A stretch of DNA of 64,000 nt from Thioclava electrotropha (GCF_002085925.2 NZ_CP053562.1:2274001-2338000), one strand, 5' to 3'; positions 47,094 to 55,840 are shown, numbered from the stretch's first letter. Numbers and translations: made by a program. The notes: generated by a model from the letters alone, not told the origin.

Positions 47094-47105
47094 TTTTGCG
47101 CAAAA
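47094..47105. promoter_or_regulatory. TTTTGCGCAAAA palindrome upstream of amt
   Basis: A perfect 12-bp palindrome 70 bp upstream of the ammonium transporter ATG. Its TTGCGCAA core is shared with the palindrome upstream of the first LIV operon. It could be an operator for a nitrogen regulator, but it does not match the classical NtrC site. Confidence 0.4.
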
Positions 47106-47175
47106 TGTCTCTTTATTGCGCGCGGCGCTTATGGCCCCTGCCCTCCAGAGGGAATTTCGAGGAGGATTTGTCGAG

Positions 47176-48366
47176 ATGGAAGCGGGGATGAACGCGGCCG
47201 ATACCGCGTGGATCATGGTGGCGACGGCGCTGGTTTTGCTGATGACGCTGCCGGGGCTGGCGCTGTTTTACGGCGGGCTCGTGCGGGCGCGCAACGTGCT
47301 GTCGATTTTCATGCAATGTTTCTCGATCGCGGCGCTGATGAGCGTGCTGTGGCTGCTATTCGGCTATTCGATCGCCTTCGGGGACGCCAATGGCTATTGG
47401 GGCGGCTTGGGTAAATTCGCGCTGCTGGGCATCACGCCGGACACGCTGTCGGGCTCGATCCCCGAGATCGTCTTCTTCTCCTTCCAGATGACCTTCGCGA
47501 TCATCACGCCCGCGCTGATCGTCGGCGCCTTCGTGGAGCGCATCAACTACGGCTTCGTGATGGTCTTTACCGGTCTCTGGATGCTGCTGATCTACGCCCC
47601 CGTCGCGCATTGGATCTGGGGCGGTGGCATCATGTCCGATGGCGGTATCTGGGGTGCGGTCGGCACCAAGGATTTCGCGGGCGGCATCGTGGTGCACGAA
47701 ACCGCAGGTCTTGCGGCCCTCGTGCTGGCGCTGATGATCGGCCCGCGGGTGAAGCGCACCACGCCGCCGCATAACCCCGGCATGGTCGCGATGGGCGCAG
47801 GCTTGCTGTGGGTCGGCTGGTTCGGCTTCAACGGCGGATCGGAGCTGGCAGCCGATGGCGTGGCCGGCATGGCGATCACCGTCACCCATATCTCCGCCGC
47901 CGCCGCCTCGCTCAGCTGGGCGCTGTGGGAGCGTATCAAGTTCGGCCGCGCCTCGATGGTGGGCCTCGTGACCGGCACGATCGCAGGCCTCGCCTCGATC
48001 ACCCCGGCCTCGGGTTTCGTCGGTCCGATCGAAGCGCTGGTAATCGGCTTCGCCGCCGGGATCATCTGTCAGGAATTCGTCGTACTGATCCGCGAAAGGC
48101 TGCATGTCGACGACAGCCTCGACGTCTTCGCGGTCCATGGCGTGGGCGGCATCTTCGGCACGATCATGATCGCGGTCTTCGGCCATGGCAGCTTTGTCGC
48201 CCAACTCGGCGCGCTGGCCGTCGTCGGTGTGTTCACCGTCGCGGGCAGCTGGGTTCTGGCGATGCTGGTGCGGCTGGTCTTCCCGCTGCGGGTGAGCGAC
48301 GAGCACGAGACCAACGGGCTGGATCTGTCCACCCATGGCGAGCGCGCCTATGACATGAACTCCTGA
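47176..48366 (+). CDS. amt: Ammonium transporter Amt
   Basis: A 396-aa channel of the Amt/MEP/Rh family with about eleven transmembrane segments. The twin-histidine pore motif is in VVHETAGLAALV and FAVHGVGGIFG. LPGLALFYGGLVRARN near the N-terminus and WFGFNGGSEL are also diagnostic. The ATG at 47176 is chosen for the GGAGG ten bases upstream; an earlier in-frame start would add 20 unrelated residues. No glnK is adjacent. It sits among nitrogen-related genes. Confidence 0.95.
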   Translation: MEAGMNAADTAWIMVATALVLLMTLPGLALFYGGLVRARNVLSIFMQCFSIAALMSVLWLLFGYSIAFGDANGYWGGLGKFALLGITPDTLSGSIPEIVFFSFQMTFAIITPALIVGAFVERINYGFVMVFTGLWMLLIYAPVAHWIWGGGIMSDGGIWGAVGTKDFAGGIVVHETAGLAALVLALMIGPRVKRTTPPHNPGMVAMGAGLLWVGWFGFNGGSELAADGVAGMAITVTHISAAAASLSWALWERIKFGRASMVGLVTGTIAGLASITPASGFVGPIEALVIGFAAGIICQEFVVLIRERLHVDDSLDVFAVHGVGGIFGTIMIAVFGHGSFVAQLGALAVVGVFTVAGSWVLAMLVRLVFPLRVSDEHETNGLDLSTHGERAYDMNS

Positions 48367-48390
48367 TCACAAGGGTTTGACCCGGAATGG

Positions 48391-48419
48391 AAAAGGCCGC
48401 CCCAACGGGCGGCCTTTTT
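48391..48419. terminator. Bidirectional terminator between amt and coq10
   Basis: An 8-bp stem (GGCCGCCC / GGGCGGCC) with four-base CAAC loop, extended by A/T pairs, has TTTTT after it on the plus strand and TTTT on the minus strand. It should end both amt and the convergent coq10 transcript. Confidence 0.88.
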
Positions 48420-48443
48420 CGTGGCACCTGAGGCGAGTTTCCC

Positions 48444-48902
48444 TCAGCCCTTCGGCCCATACAATTCCTCGGCGCGTTTCTCGAAGGCCCGCACGATCCG
48501 CTGCATCGCCTCGTTGAAGACGACGCCGATCACGCCCTGCAGGATCGCGTTCTTGAACTCGAAATCGACATGGAAATCGACCTCGCAGGAGCCGTCATCG
48601 CGATCGCTCATCCGCCAGTGGCTGTGCATGTATTTGAACGGCCCGTCGAGATATTCGGTCTCGATGTGATGTTCGTCGGGATGCAGCACCACGCGTGAGC
48701 CGAACTTTTCGCGGAACACTTTGAACGAGATCACCAGATCGGCCAGCATCAGGATCGAGCCGTCCGGGCGCTCCTCGCGCGAGCGCACGCGGGCTGCCGA
48801 ATTCCACGGCAGGAATTTCGGATAGCTCCCCACATCGGCCACCAGATCGTAAATCTGTTGCGCGCTATAGGGCATGACCCGGTTCTCGTGATGCTTAGGC
48901 AT
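48444..48902 (-). CDS. Coenzyme Q-binding protein Coq10 / START-domain protein
   Basis: A 152-aa protein of the polyketide cyclase/START (Coq10, RatA-like) family. It opens MPKHHENRVMPYSAQQIYDLVADVGSYPKFLPW, the family hallmark, and ends FEKRAEELYG. In mitochondria and alphaproteobacteria the family binds ubiquinone and aids respiration. The ATG at 48902 is supported by GGGAGAGAC and by where homology starts; the frame continues 18 codons upstream. It is divergent from hpt. Confidence 0.88.
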   Translation of the reverse strand: MPKHHENRVMPYSAQQIYDLVADVGSYPKFLPWNSAARVRSREERPDGSILMLADLVISFKVFREKFGSRVVLHPDEHHIETEYLDGPFKYMHSHWRMSDRDDGSCEVDFHVDFEFKNAILQGVIGVVFNEAMQRIVRAFEKRAEELYGPKG

Positions 48903-48986
48903 GTCTCTCCCGTTTTCTTGCGCCTCTTGATGCGCTAAAGCTAAGCCCGAGTTCAAGCCCTACAACCCGTTTCGAGGCCCGACATC

Positions 48987-49535
48987 ATGACGCAGCGCCC
49001 CTATGTGATCGACCAGATGATTTCGGCCAAGCAGATCGCGGCCCGGGTCGAGGAATTGGCCGCCGAGATCACCCGGACATTCAAGGGCACCGACAAGCTG
49101 GTGGTCGTGGGCCTCTTGCGCGGCTCCTTCGTGTTCATCGCCGATCTGGTGCGCGAGATCGACCTGCCGGTTGAGGTCGATTTTCTCGAAGCCTCCAGCT
49201 ACGGCGACGCGATGACCAGCTCGCGCGAGGTGCGCATCCTCAAGGACCTGCGCGCAGGCATCGAGGGCCGCGACGTACTGGTGGTCGAGGATATCGTCGA
49301 TACCGGCTTCACCCTGCACCACGTCATGGGCATGCTGCGCGCGCGCAAACCGGGCCGGATCGAATGCTGTGCCCTGCTCGACAAGCCCTCGCGGCGCGAG
49401 GTCGATGTGCGCGCCACCTGGACCGGCTTCGAGATCCCCGACGAATTCGTCGTGGGCTACGGCATCGACTTCGCGCAGCGCAATCGCAACCTGCCCTTCA
49501 TCGGCAAGGTGCGCTTCACCGAGGATGCTTCGTGA
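48987..49535 (+). CDS. hpt: Hypoxanthine phosphoribosyltransferase
   Basis: A 182-aa purine salvage enzyme converting hypoxanthine or guanine plus PRPP to IMP/GMP. The PRPP-binding loop is [17 protein letters not shown] (near residues 96-112), an early [13 protein letters not shown] is present, and a conserved LDKPSRREV follows. Its stop codon overlaps by four bases (GTGA) a small membrane protein gene. Confidence 0.92.
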   Translation: MTQRPYVIDQMISAKQIAARVEELAAEITRTFKGTDKLVVVGLLRGSFVFIADLVREIDLPVEVDFLEASSYGDAMTSSREVRILKDLRAGIEGRDVLVVEDIVDTGFTLHHVMGMLRARKPGRIECCALLDKPSRREVDVRATWTGFEIPDEFVVGYGIDFAQRNRNLPFIGKVRFTEDAS

Positions 49536-49714
49536 ATTACACGTGGCTGCTGCGCATGGCGCGGTGGGCACGTCGCCCACCGTCGATGACGCAGGTGAAG
49601 ATCGTCGCCGTCGTGGCGCTGGCCGTGATCGCGATCGTTATCATTGAAAAGCTGGGATATTGGCCGGATTGGGCGACGGTGAACCCGCGCGCCCTGCGCG
49701 CGCCCAGACCGTAA
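49532..49714 (+). CDS. Small single-pass membrane protein, 60 aa, coupled to hpt
   Basis: A 60-residue protein starting [18 protein letters not shown], with a basic leader and one membrane segment (about residues 22-38, [16 protein letters not shown]), ending PRALRAPRP. The start is a GTG overlapping the hpt stop (GTGA), so it depends on translational coupling. It resembles small conserved proteins I have seen annotated after hpt in Rhodobacterales, though no function is known to me. It is followed by a reverse copy of the dispersed hairpin repeat. Confidence 0.75.
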   Translation: MNYTWLLRMARWARRPPSMTQVKIVAVVALAVIAIVIIEKLGYWPDWATVNPRALRAPRP

Positions 49715-49730
49715 GCGTCCCTTTCTCGGG

Positions 49731-49784
49731 CTTGCCAAAATTATCCCGGAAGGCTCGCAAAGCGAGCGGGGGCAGAGCCCCCGC
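49731..49784 (-). repeat. Dispersed hairpin repeat, copy C (two hairpins plus tail, reverse)
   Basis: On the minus strand: hairpin GCGGGGGC-TCT-GCCCCCGC (49784-49766), hairpin GCTCGC-TTT-GCGAGC, then TTCCGGGATAATTTTGGCAAG. It follows livM of the second operon (10 bp past its stop), just as copy B follows livM of the first operon. Confidence 0.75.
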
Positions 49785-49794
49785 CACGCCAGTT

Positions 49795-50799
49795 TTACAG
49801 CGACGAAATGCGCAGCAGACGCGCGATCTCGCCGACGATGCCGCGGCGGAACAGCAGCACGCAGGCGATGAAGGTGCCGCCGATCACGACCTGCACCCAC
49901 GAGCCGATGCCCGACAGGAAGTGCTGCAGCGTGACCACGATGAACGCGCCCACGACCGGGCCGAAGATCGTGCCCATGCCGCCCAAGAGCGTCATCAGGA
50001 TCACCTCGCCCGACATCTGCCAATGCGCGTCGGTCAGCGAGGCGAACTGGAACACCAGCGCCTTGGTCGAGCCCGCCAGCCCTGCCAGCCCCGCCGAGAG
50101 CACGAAGGCCAGCAGCTTGAACCGGTCCACGTTATAGCCGAGCGACAGCGCGCGCGGCTCGTTCTCGCGGATCGCCTGCAGAACCTGGCCGAAGGGCGAA
50201 TGCACGATGCGGTAGATCGCGAGGAAGCCAACGATGAAGACGGCCGCCACGAAGTAATACATCGTGATCGGATCGCTGAGGTTGAAGATGCCCAGCAGGT
50301 TGCCGCGCGGGATGCCCTGCAGGCCGTCCTCGCCCCCGGTGAAGGGCATTTGCAGCGCGAAGAAATACACGATCTGCGCGAGCGCCAGCGTGATCATCGC
50401 GAAGTAGATGCCCTGCCGGCGGATCGCGAGCGAGCCCACGACCCAGCCCATCGCAGCCGCTGCGAGCGTGCCTGCGATGATGCCGAGGATCGGCGGGAAG
50501 CCCCAGACCTTCAGCACATGGCCCGCCACATAGGCCGCGCCCCCGAAGAAGGCGGCATGGCCGAAGCTCAGCAGGCCGGTGAAGCCGATCAGCAGGTTGA
50601 AGGCCGCCGCAAACAGCGCAAAGCACAGCAGCTGCATCACGAAGACCGGGTAGAGGAAGAACGGGGCCACCGCGAGGAAGCCCAGCAGCACCACCCAGAA
50701 CACCGCCTGCACCATGCGGCCGCGCTTATGGGTCTCGGGGCTGACGTCGTCCTGTTCGAATTCGCCGATTTCGCTCGTCGTACTTGTCGTATTGCTCAT
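49795..50799 (-). CDS. livM: LIV-type ABC importer permease LivM (second copy)
   Basis: A 334-aa permease of normal LivM length, with about nine hydrophobic segments. GFTGLLSFGHAAFFGGAAYV, IRRQGIYFAMITLALAQIVYF, AIRENEPRALSLGYNVDRFKLLAFVLSAGLAGLAG and MTLLGGMGTIFGPVVGA are diagnostic. The ATG at 50799 is supported by a GTGAGGGTGAAG leader; the frame extends 16 codons further. It ends the second K-G-F-H-M operon, 10 bp after livH. Confidence 0.92.
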   Translation of the reverse strand: MSNTTSTTSEIGEFEQDDVSPETHKRGRMVQAVFWVVLLGFLAVAPFFLYPVFVMQLLCFALFAAAFNLLIGFTGLLSFGHAAFFGGAAYVAGHVLKVWGFPPILGIIAGTLAAAAMGWVVGSLAIRRQGIYFAMITLALAQIVYFFALQMPFTGGEDGLQGIPRGNLLGIFNLSDPITMYYFVAAVFIVGFLAIYRIVHSPFGQVLQAIRENEPRALSLGYNVDRFKLLAFVLSAGLAGLAGSTKALVFQFASLTDAHWQMSGEVILMTLLGGMGTIFGPVVGAFIVVTLQHFLSGIGSWVQVVIGGTFIACVLLFRRGIVGEIARLLRISSL

Positions 50800-50809
50800 G
50801 TCTTCACCC

Positions 50810-51715
50810 TCACCCTTGACGTCCGAAGAGGCCCGACGGGCGCACAAGAAGCACGATCACCATCAACAGGAAGATCACCGTGTTCGCAGCGGGCGCGTAG
50901 AAGACCTTAGTCACGCCCTCGATCAGCCCCAGAGAGAAGCCGGTAATCACCGCCCCCGCAATCGAGCCCATGCCGCCGATCACGACGACCGCGAAGATCA
51001 CGATGATCAGGTTCGCCCCCATCAGCGGGCTGACCGAGTAGATCGGTGCCGCCAGCACCCCTGCGAGACCCGCAAGGCCGGTGCCGAAGCCGAAGGTCAG
51101 CATCACCATCAGCGGCACATTGATCCCGAAGGCTTTCACCAGCTCGGGGTTCTCGGTGCCTGCGCGCAGCCGTGCGCCGATCCGGGTCCGCTCGATCACG
51201 AACCAGGTCACGAAACACACCACGATCGAGAAGACGATCACGAAGAGGCGGTATTTCGGGAACATCATGAAGCCGAGATTGGTCACGCCCTTCATGCTCT
51301 CCGGCATCCCCGGATAGGGCGTGCCCGACGCGTTGAAGAAGTTGATGAACAGGCCCTGCAGCACCAGCGTGATCCCAAAGGTCAGCAGCAGCGAGTAGAT
51401 CGGGTCGAGCTTGTAGAGCCTGCGCAGCAGGAAGCGCTCGATCAGCATCCCGAAACAGGCCACCAGGATCGGCGCGAGGATCAGCGCCGGCCAGAAGCCG
51501 ATATGCAGGTCCGCCATGCCGATCCACTGACCGACATAGGAATACAGGATCAGCGCGAGAAACGCGCCGAGCATATAGAGCGCGCCATGCGCGAAATTGA
51601 CCACGTTCAAGAGGCCGAAGATAACCGCGAGCCCGAGGCTCAGCATCGCGTAGAACACGCCGTTGTTTAGGCCCAGCATCCCCTGGGCAAGAATAAGTCG
51701 GATCATCGGATCCAT
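50810..51715 (-). CDS. livH: LIV-type ABC importer permease LivH (second copy)
   Basis: A 301-aa permease. Typical stretches are LNNGVFYAMLSLGLAVIFGLLNVVNFAHGALYMLGAF near the start, LRAGTENPELVKAFGINVPLMVMLTFGFGTGLAGLAG in the coupling region, and GGMGSIAGAVITG late. GGGAGGAC precedes the ATG. It is 54 bp after livF. Confidence 0.93.
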   Translation of the reverse strand: MDPMIRLILAQGMLGLNNGVFYAMLSLGLAVIFGLLNVVNFAHGALYMLGAFLALILYSYVGQWIGMADLHIGFWPALILAPILVACFGMLIERFLLRRLYKLDPIYSLLLTFGITLVLQGLFINFFNASGTPYPGMPESMKGVTNLGFMMFPKYRLFVIVFSIVVCFVTWFVIERTRIGARLRAGTENPELVKAFGINVPLMVMLTFGFGTGLAGLAGVLAAPIYSVSPLMGANLIIVIFAVVVIGGMGSIAGAVITGFSLGLIEGVTKVFYAPAANTVIFLLMVIVLLVRPSGLFGRQG

Positions 51716-51769
51716 CGGGGTTGTCCTCCCTGTCGGGTCTCGGGCGCCTGAGCCCGGCCCGGTTTCTCG

Positions 51770-52492
51770 TTACACGCTCAGGTAATGGTTCAGCCGGTCC
51801 ATCGAGGCTTCGACCTGATCGGCTTCGATCACGTCGATCACCTCGCCATGTTCGATGACGTAATGGCGGTCGGCGAGCGGGGCGGCGAAGCGGAAGTTCT
51901 GCTCCACCAGAACGATCGTATAGCCACGCGATTTCAGGTCGCGGATCACGCGGCCCAGCGTTTTCACGATCACGGGCGCAAGACCCTCGGTGATCTCGTC
52001 AAGGAGCAGCAGCCGCGAGCCGGTGCGCAGGATACGCGCGATGGCCAGCATCTGCTGTTCGCCGCCCGAGAGCCGAGTGCCCATCCGCTTGCGGACATTG
52101 GCGAGGTTCGGGAACATCTCGAAGAGTTCCTCCACCGACATGCCGCCCTCGCCCACGCTCGGCGGAAGCATCAGGTTTTCCTCGACATTAAGCGAGGCGA
52201 AGATGCCGCGCTCCTCGGGGCAATAGCCAATCCGCGCATCGGGCGAGATCTTGTGCGTGGGTTTCGTCAGGAACTCCTCGCCATTGATCTTGATCGAGCC
52301 TTCGCGGCGATCGACCATCCCCATGATCGAGCGCAGCGTGGTCGAACGACCCGCGCCGTTGCGGCCTAGAAGGGTGATCAGCTGCCCCTCGCCCAGTTCG
52401 AGATTGATCCCGTGCAGGACGTGGCTCTCGCCATACCATGCATGCAGGTTCTCGATCTTGAGCATCGGTTTGATCATCGTTTCGGTGCTCAT
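51770..52492 (-). CDS. livF: LIV-type ABC importer ATP-binding protein LivF (second copy), Walker A Arg
   Basis: A 240-aa LivF-type ATPase. Walker A reads GRNGAGRST, with Arg49 where nearly all ABC ATPases have Lys (codon CGT, so not a one-base reading slip). The signature LSGGEQQMLAIARIL and Walker B LLLLDEITEGLAP, with Ile in place of Pro after the Glu, are otherwise intact. The Arg form may be normal for this subfamily, but ATP hydrolysis could rest on LivG. It overlaps livG by four bases. Confidence 0.92.
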   Translation of the reverse strand: MSTETMIKPMLKIENLHAWYGESHVLHGINLELGEGQLITLLGRNGAGRSTTLRSIMGMVDRREGSIKINGEEFLTKPTHKISPDARIGYCPEERGIFASLNVEENLMLPPSVGEGGMSVEELFEMFPNLANVRKRMGTRLSGGEQQMLAIARILRTGSRLLLLDEITEGLAPVIVKTLGRVIRDLKSRGYTIVLVEQNFRFAAPLADRHYVIEHGEVIDVIEADQVEASMDRLNHYLSV

Positions 52493-53262
52493 GCGACCTC
52501 CTCCTGCTCATCGGCGGAGACGCCCATATAGGCCTCCATGACAGCCGGGTTCTTCGACACTTCGGAATAGGGCCCTTCGGCCAGAACTTCGCCGCGCGCC
52601 AGCACGGTGATCGTGTCGGCCAGTTCGGCCACGACGCCGAGGTTATGCTCCACCATGACGATGGTGCGCCCCTCGCGGACACGGCCGATCAGCTCGGTCA
52701 CGGCGCCCACGTCCTCGGTGCCCATGCCCTGGGTCGGCTCGTCGAGCAGCATGAGTTCCGGCTCCAGCCCCAGCGTCGTCGCAATCTCCAGCGCGCGTTT
52801 GCGCCCGTAGGGCAGCTCCACCGCCTTGAGATGGGCGAACTCCTTCAGACCCACCTGATCGAGCGCCGCCACCGCTTTCGCGTCGAGATCGTGCAGCACC
52901 GATTTGGAGCGCCAGAACTGGTAGCTCACGCCCAGCGAGCGCTGCAGCGCGAGGCGCACGTTCTCCAGCGCCGTCAGGTGCGGGAACACGGCGGAAATCT
53001 GGAACGACCGCACGATGCCCATATTGGCGATCTCCGCGGGTTTGCGATTGGTGATATCGCGGTCGTTGAAGAGGATCTTGCCCGATGTGGGCGTGATGAA
53101 TTTCGTCAGCAGGTTGAACATCGTCGTCTTACCCGCGCCGTTCGGGCCGATGATCGCGTGGATCGCGCCGCGCTTGATGCGCAGGTTCACGTCATTGACG
53201 GCCACGAAGCCGCCGAAACTCTTGGTCAGGTTCTTGGCCTCGAGAATGATATCGTCGCTCAT
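52489..53262 (-). CDS. livG: LIV-type ABC importer ATP-binding protein LivG (second copy)
   Basis: A 257-aa ATPase. Walker A is GPNGAGKTT (39-47), Walker B LMLLDEPTQGMG (170-181), and the switch-His region is VMVEHNLGVVAELAD. The signature is LPYGRKRALEIA in place of LSGGQ, as in many LivG proteins of this kind. Standard length. It lies 72 bp after livK, with a long stem-loop between them. Confidence 0.93.
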   Translation of the reverse strand: MSDDIILEAKNLTKSFGGFVAVNDVNLRIKRGAIHAIIGPNGAGKTTMFNLLTKFITPTSGKILFNDRDITNRKPAEIANMGIVRSFQISAVFPHLTALENVRLALQRSLGVSYQFWRSKSVLHDLDAKAVAALDQVGLKEFAHLKAVELPYGRKRALEIATTLGLEPELMLLDEPTQGMGTEDVGAVTELIGRVREGRTIVMVEHNLGVVAELADTITVLARGEVLAEGPYSEVSKNPAVMEAYMGVSADEQEEVA

Positions 53263-53287
53263 GGTCTCGCTTTCGGACTGATACGCA

Positions 53288-53319
53288 GGCGCAGGGCGGT
53301 CGCAATGCCGCCCTGCGCC
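53288..53319 (-). other. Stem-loop after livK of the second operon
   Basis: A perfect 12-bp stem (GGCGCAGGGCGG / CCGCCCTGCGCC) with an eight-base loop lies 15 bp past the receptor stop. No T-run follows on the minus strand, so it probably protects the receptor mRNA 3' end rather than terminating. Confidence 0.7.
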
Positions 53320-53334
53320 AAGGATTTGTTCAGA

Positions 53335-54552
53335 TCACTTGTTGACCAGCTTGCAGCCGCCCGCTTCGAGCGAGGCATAGGCCTCGTTGCCCGGAATCGT
53401 GCGTGCCACGTCGGCCACATCCCACGGATCTTCGCCGCCGTCTTTCACCTTGAGCAGGTACATGTCGTGCTCAAGCAGGCCGTCGGGACGGATGGTGCCG
53501 CCCTTGGCGAAGAAGTCGTCGATCTTCATCTTGCCAAGCTGCTCACGCACTTTGTCGGCGTCGTCGGTGCCAGCTGCCTTGATCGCCTCGAGATAGGCCA
53601 TGGTCAGCGAGTAGTCGGCTGCGTGCACGAAGGTCGGCGCTTCGCCGCCCGAGAACTTCTCGTACTCCGCTTTCCACTTCCTGCTCTCGTCATCCATGTT
53701 CCAGTACCACCCGCTGGTGAACTGGAGGCCTTTGGCGACGTCGGTGCCGAGCGACTTCACGTCCGAGATCAGCACGAGCATACCAGCGAGCTGCTGGCCG
53801 CCTGCGACGATGCCGAATTCATGCGCCTGCTTGATGGCGTTGACGGTGTCCTGACCCGCATTCGCGAGACCGATCACCTTCGCGCCCGAGCTTTGCGCCT
53901 GCAGCAGGTAGGAGGAGAAGTCGGTGGTCGCCAGCGGAACGTCCGAGCTGCCCACGACCGAGCCGCCCAGATCTTCCACGACCGAGGACGTGTTGTCCTG
54001 CAGCGCGTGACCGAAGGCGTAATCGGCGGTGATGAAGTACCAGCTGTCGCCGCCATTCTTCACAACGGCCGTCGCGGTGCCGACCGGCAGCGCGTGGGTG
54101 TCGTAGCCGTAGTGGATACCGTATTTCGAGCAGTTCTCGCCGGTCAGGGCCGCGGTGGCAGCACCGGTGGCGAAGGTGATGGTCTTCTTCTCGGAGGCGA
54201 GCTGCTGCACGGCAAGCGCCACGGCCGAGTTGGTCAGGTCGGCGATCATGTCGACATGCTCTTGGTCGATCCACTCGCGAGCGGTGGCCGAACCGACGTC
54301 TGCCTTGTTCTGGTGGTCGGCCGAGATCACTTCGATCGGCTTGCCGAGAACTTCGCCGCCGAAGTCGCGCACGGCCATCTTGACCGCGTCGACCGCGCCC
54401 TTACCCGAGAAACCGGTCGAATAGACGCCGGACATATCGCCCAGCACACCGATTTTCACGGAGCCGTTCGAGATCGCGTCCTGCGCCATCGCGCCGCCTG
54501 CGGCCAAGCTCAGCGCCGCGGCACTCACACCTGCGTAAATAGCTGATTTCAT
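53335..54552 (-). CDS. livK: LIV-type ABC importer substrate-binding protein (second copy)
   Basis: A 405-aa periplasmic receptor (Peripla_BP_6 family). The signal peptide MKSAIYAGVSAAALSLAAGGAMA is cleaved before QDAISN. The body has IGVLGDMSGVYSTGFSG, FATGAATAALTGENCSKYG, YFITADYAFGHALQDNTSSVVEDLGG and a C-terminal Cys (LEAGGCKLVNK). The ATG at 54552 is chosen because GGGAGG is seven bases upstream; the open frame is longer. It leads the second operon and is divergent from a LysR regulator. The ligand is unknown and clearly differs from the first receptor. Confidence 0.92.
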   Translation of the reverse strand: MKSAIYAGVSAAALSLAAGGAMAQDAISNGSVKIGVLGDMSGVYSTGFSGKGAVDAVKMAVRDFGGEVLGKPIEVISADHQNKADVGSATAREWIDQEHVDMIADLTNSAVALAVQQLASEKKTITFATGAATAALTGENCSKYGIHYGYDTHALPVGTATAVVKNGGDSWYFITADYAFGHALQDNTSSVVEDLGGSVVGSSDVPLATTDFSSYLLQAQSSGAKVIGLANAGQDTVNAIKQAHEFGIVAGGQQLAGMLVLISDVKSLGTDVAKGLQFTSGWYWNMDDESRKWKAEYEKFSGGEAPTFVHAADYSLTMAYLEAIKAAGTDDADKVREQLGKMKIDDFFAKGGTIRPDGLLEHDMYLLKVKDGGEDPWDVADVARTIPGNEAYASLEAGGCKLVNK

Positions 54553-54925
54553 CAACATTCCTCCCATTGGTTGATAGATTTGACTCCCCGGCGCGCGGCG
54601 CCATGAGAGCACACCGACGGGACGCCTTTTCGGTCCCTGCCGGAATAAGATCTTGTGTTTCTCCTCGTGCGGCCGTCCCTGCTCCTCAACGCGGCCGCCA
54701 GTGAATTCAGCGTGGAAACGGACGGACATTCAAGTGCTTGCGCCGCCGCGGTTCCCGATGACCCGATAAACTTCCCGTCAGTGCACGCACCTTAGGCAGA
54801 AACCGGCCATGTGCAAAAGGCTAGGTGGGAAAATGCACGCGACCATGCCACGTATTGCCAAACGCATGTGCGAAAATGCCCATATCTCCCGTTTTTCCGA
54901 CGCGAGACCGCAAAAAGGACCGTCA
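54553..54925. promoter_or_regulatory. 373-bp divergent control region, livK / lysR
   Basis: The spacer between the second LIV operon and the LysR regulator should hold both promoters and LysR sites. I see no gene in it. AT-rich stretches occur near 54640-54660 and several TGCAC/GTGC half-sites near 54780-54880, but no perfect long palindrome allows a firm assignment. Confidence 0.45.
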
Positions 54926-55840
54926 ATGAGCTTCGATTGGGACGATCTCCGATTCTTTCTCTCGGTGGCCCGGGCCGGTCGCCTGACCGTCGCCGCCCGT
55001 GCGATGGGCACCGATCATGCCACTGTATCACGTCGGGTCAAATCTCTGGAGACCCAGCTTGGCGCGCAATTGTTTGAGCGGAGCCCGCGGGGCTATGCGC
55101 TCTCGGAACATGGCGAGCGGCTATTGGCGAAGGCCGAGCAGATCGAGAATGTCGCGGCGCGCGTGCAGGACGAATTGTCGGGCACGCTCTATGCGTTGTC
55201 GGGTACGGTGCGGATCGGCGCGCCCGATGCCTTCGGCGCGTTCTTCCTCGCGCCGCGTCTGGCGGAATTCATCAAGGCCAATCCCGAACTGGAGGCGCAG
55301 CTGGTCGCGACGCCGCGCCTCTTCTCGCTGTCCAAGCGCGAGGCGGATATCGCGATCACCCTGTCGCGGCCCGAAAAGGGGCGGCTCGTGTCACGAAAGC
55401 TCACCGAATATACGCTGCATTTCTACGCCTCCCCCGATTATCTCGCACGCAACTCGGCGATCAACCGCAAGGAGGATCTGCTGAAGCACCCTCTGGTCGG
55501 CTATATCCCCGAGCTGATCTACACACCGGAGCTGGATTACCTGTCGGTCACGCTGGGCGATCACACGCCGCGCCTGTCCTCGACCAACCTCTTCGCGCAT
55601 AAACATGTCGCCGAGGCCGGACGCGGGATCGCGGTGCTGCCCGACTTCCTCGCCCGCCACTCGACGAAGCTGGTGCCGATCCTGCCCGACGAGATCGAGA
55701 TCCGCCGCACCTTCTGGCTGGTGACCCATGAAGACCTGCACGAGATCGCCCGCGTCCGCGCCGCGATGCGCTTCATCGCCGAGGAGGTCTCCAAGAACCG
55801 CGCCGAGTTCCTGCCCCGGATCACGGCCACCAGCACCTGA
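54926..55840 (+). CDS. LysR-family transcriptional regulator
   Basis: A 304-aa LysR regulator. The winged helix-turn-helix is at residues 3-65 (DDLRFFLSVARAGRLTVAARAMGTDHATVSRRVKSLE), and the effector domain is about 90-295. The ATG at 54926 has AAAAAGGAC upstream; an open frame begins 39 codons earlier, but homology does not. Divergent placement suggests control of the second LIV operon. A similar regulator often lies next to methylmalonate-semialdehyde dehydrogenase, but none is here. Confidence 0.9.
   Translation: MSFDWDDLRFFLSVARAGRLTVAARAMGTDHATVSRRVKSLETQLGAQLFERSPRGYALSEHGERLLAKAEQIENVAARVQDELSGTLYALSGTVRIGAPDAFGAFFLAPRLAEFIKANPELEAQLVATPRLFSLSKREADIAITLSRPEKGRLVSRKLTEYTLHFYASPDYLARNSAINRKEDLLKHPLVGYIPELIYTPELDYLSVTLGDHTPRLSSTNLFAHKHVAEAGRGIAVLPDFLARHSTKLVPILPDEIEIRRTFWLVTHEDLHEIARVRAAMRFIAEEVSKNRAEFLPRITATST

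Noticed and set aside
47093..47108. Possible sigma-54 promoter (GG-N10-GC) upstream of amt
   Set aside because: The spacing fits but the bases around it do not match TGGCAC-N5-TTGC, and the local NtrC lacks GAFTGA. The match is more simply part of the TTTTGCGCAAAA palindrome.
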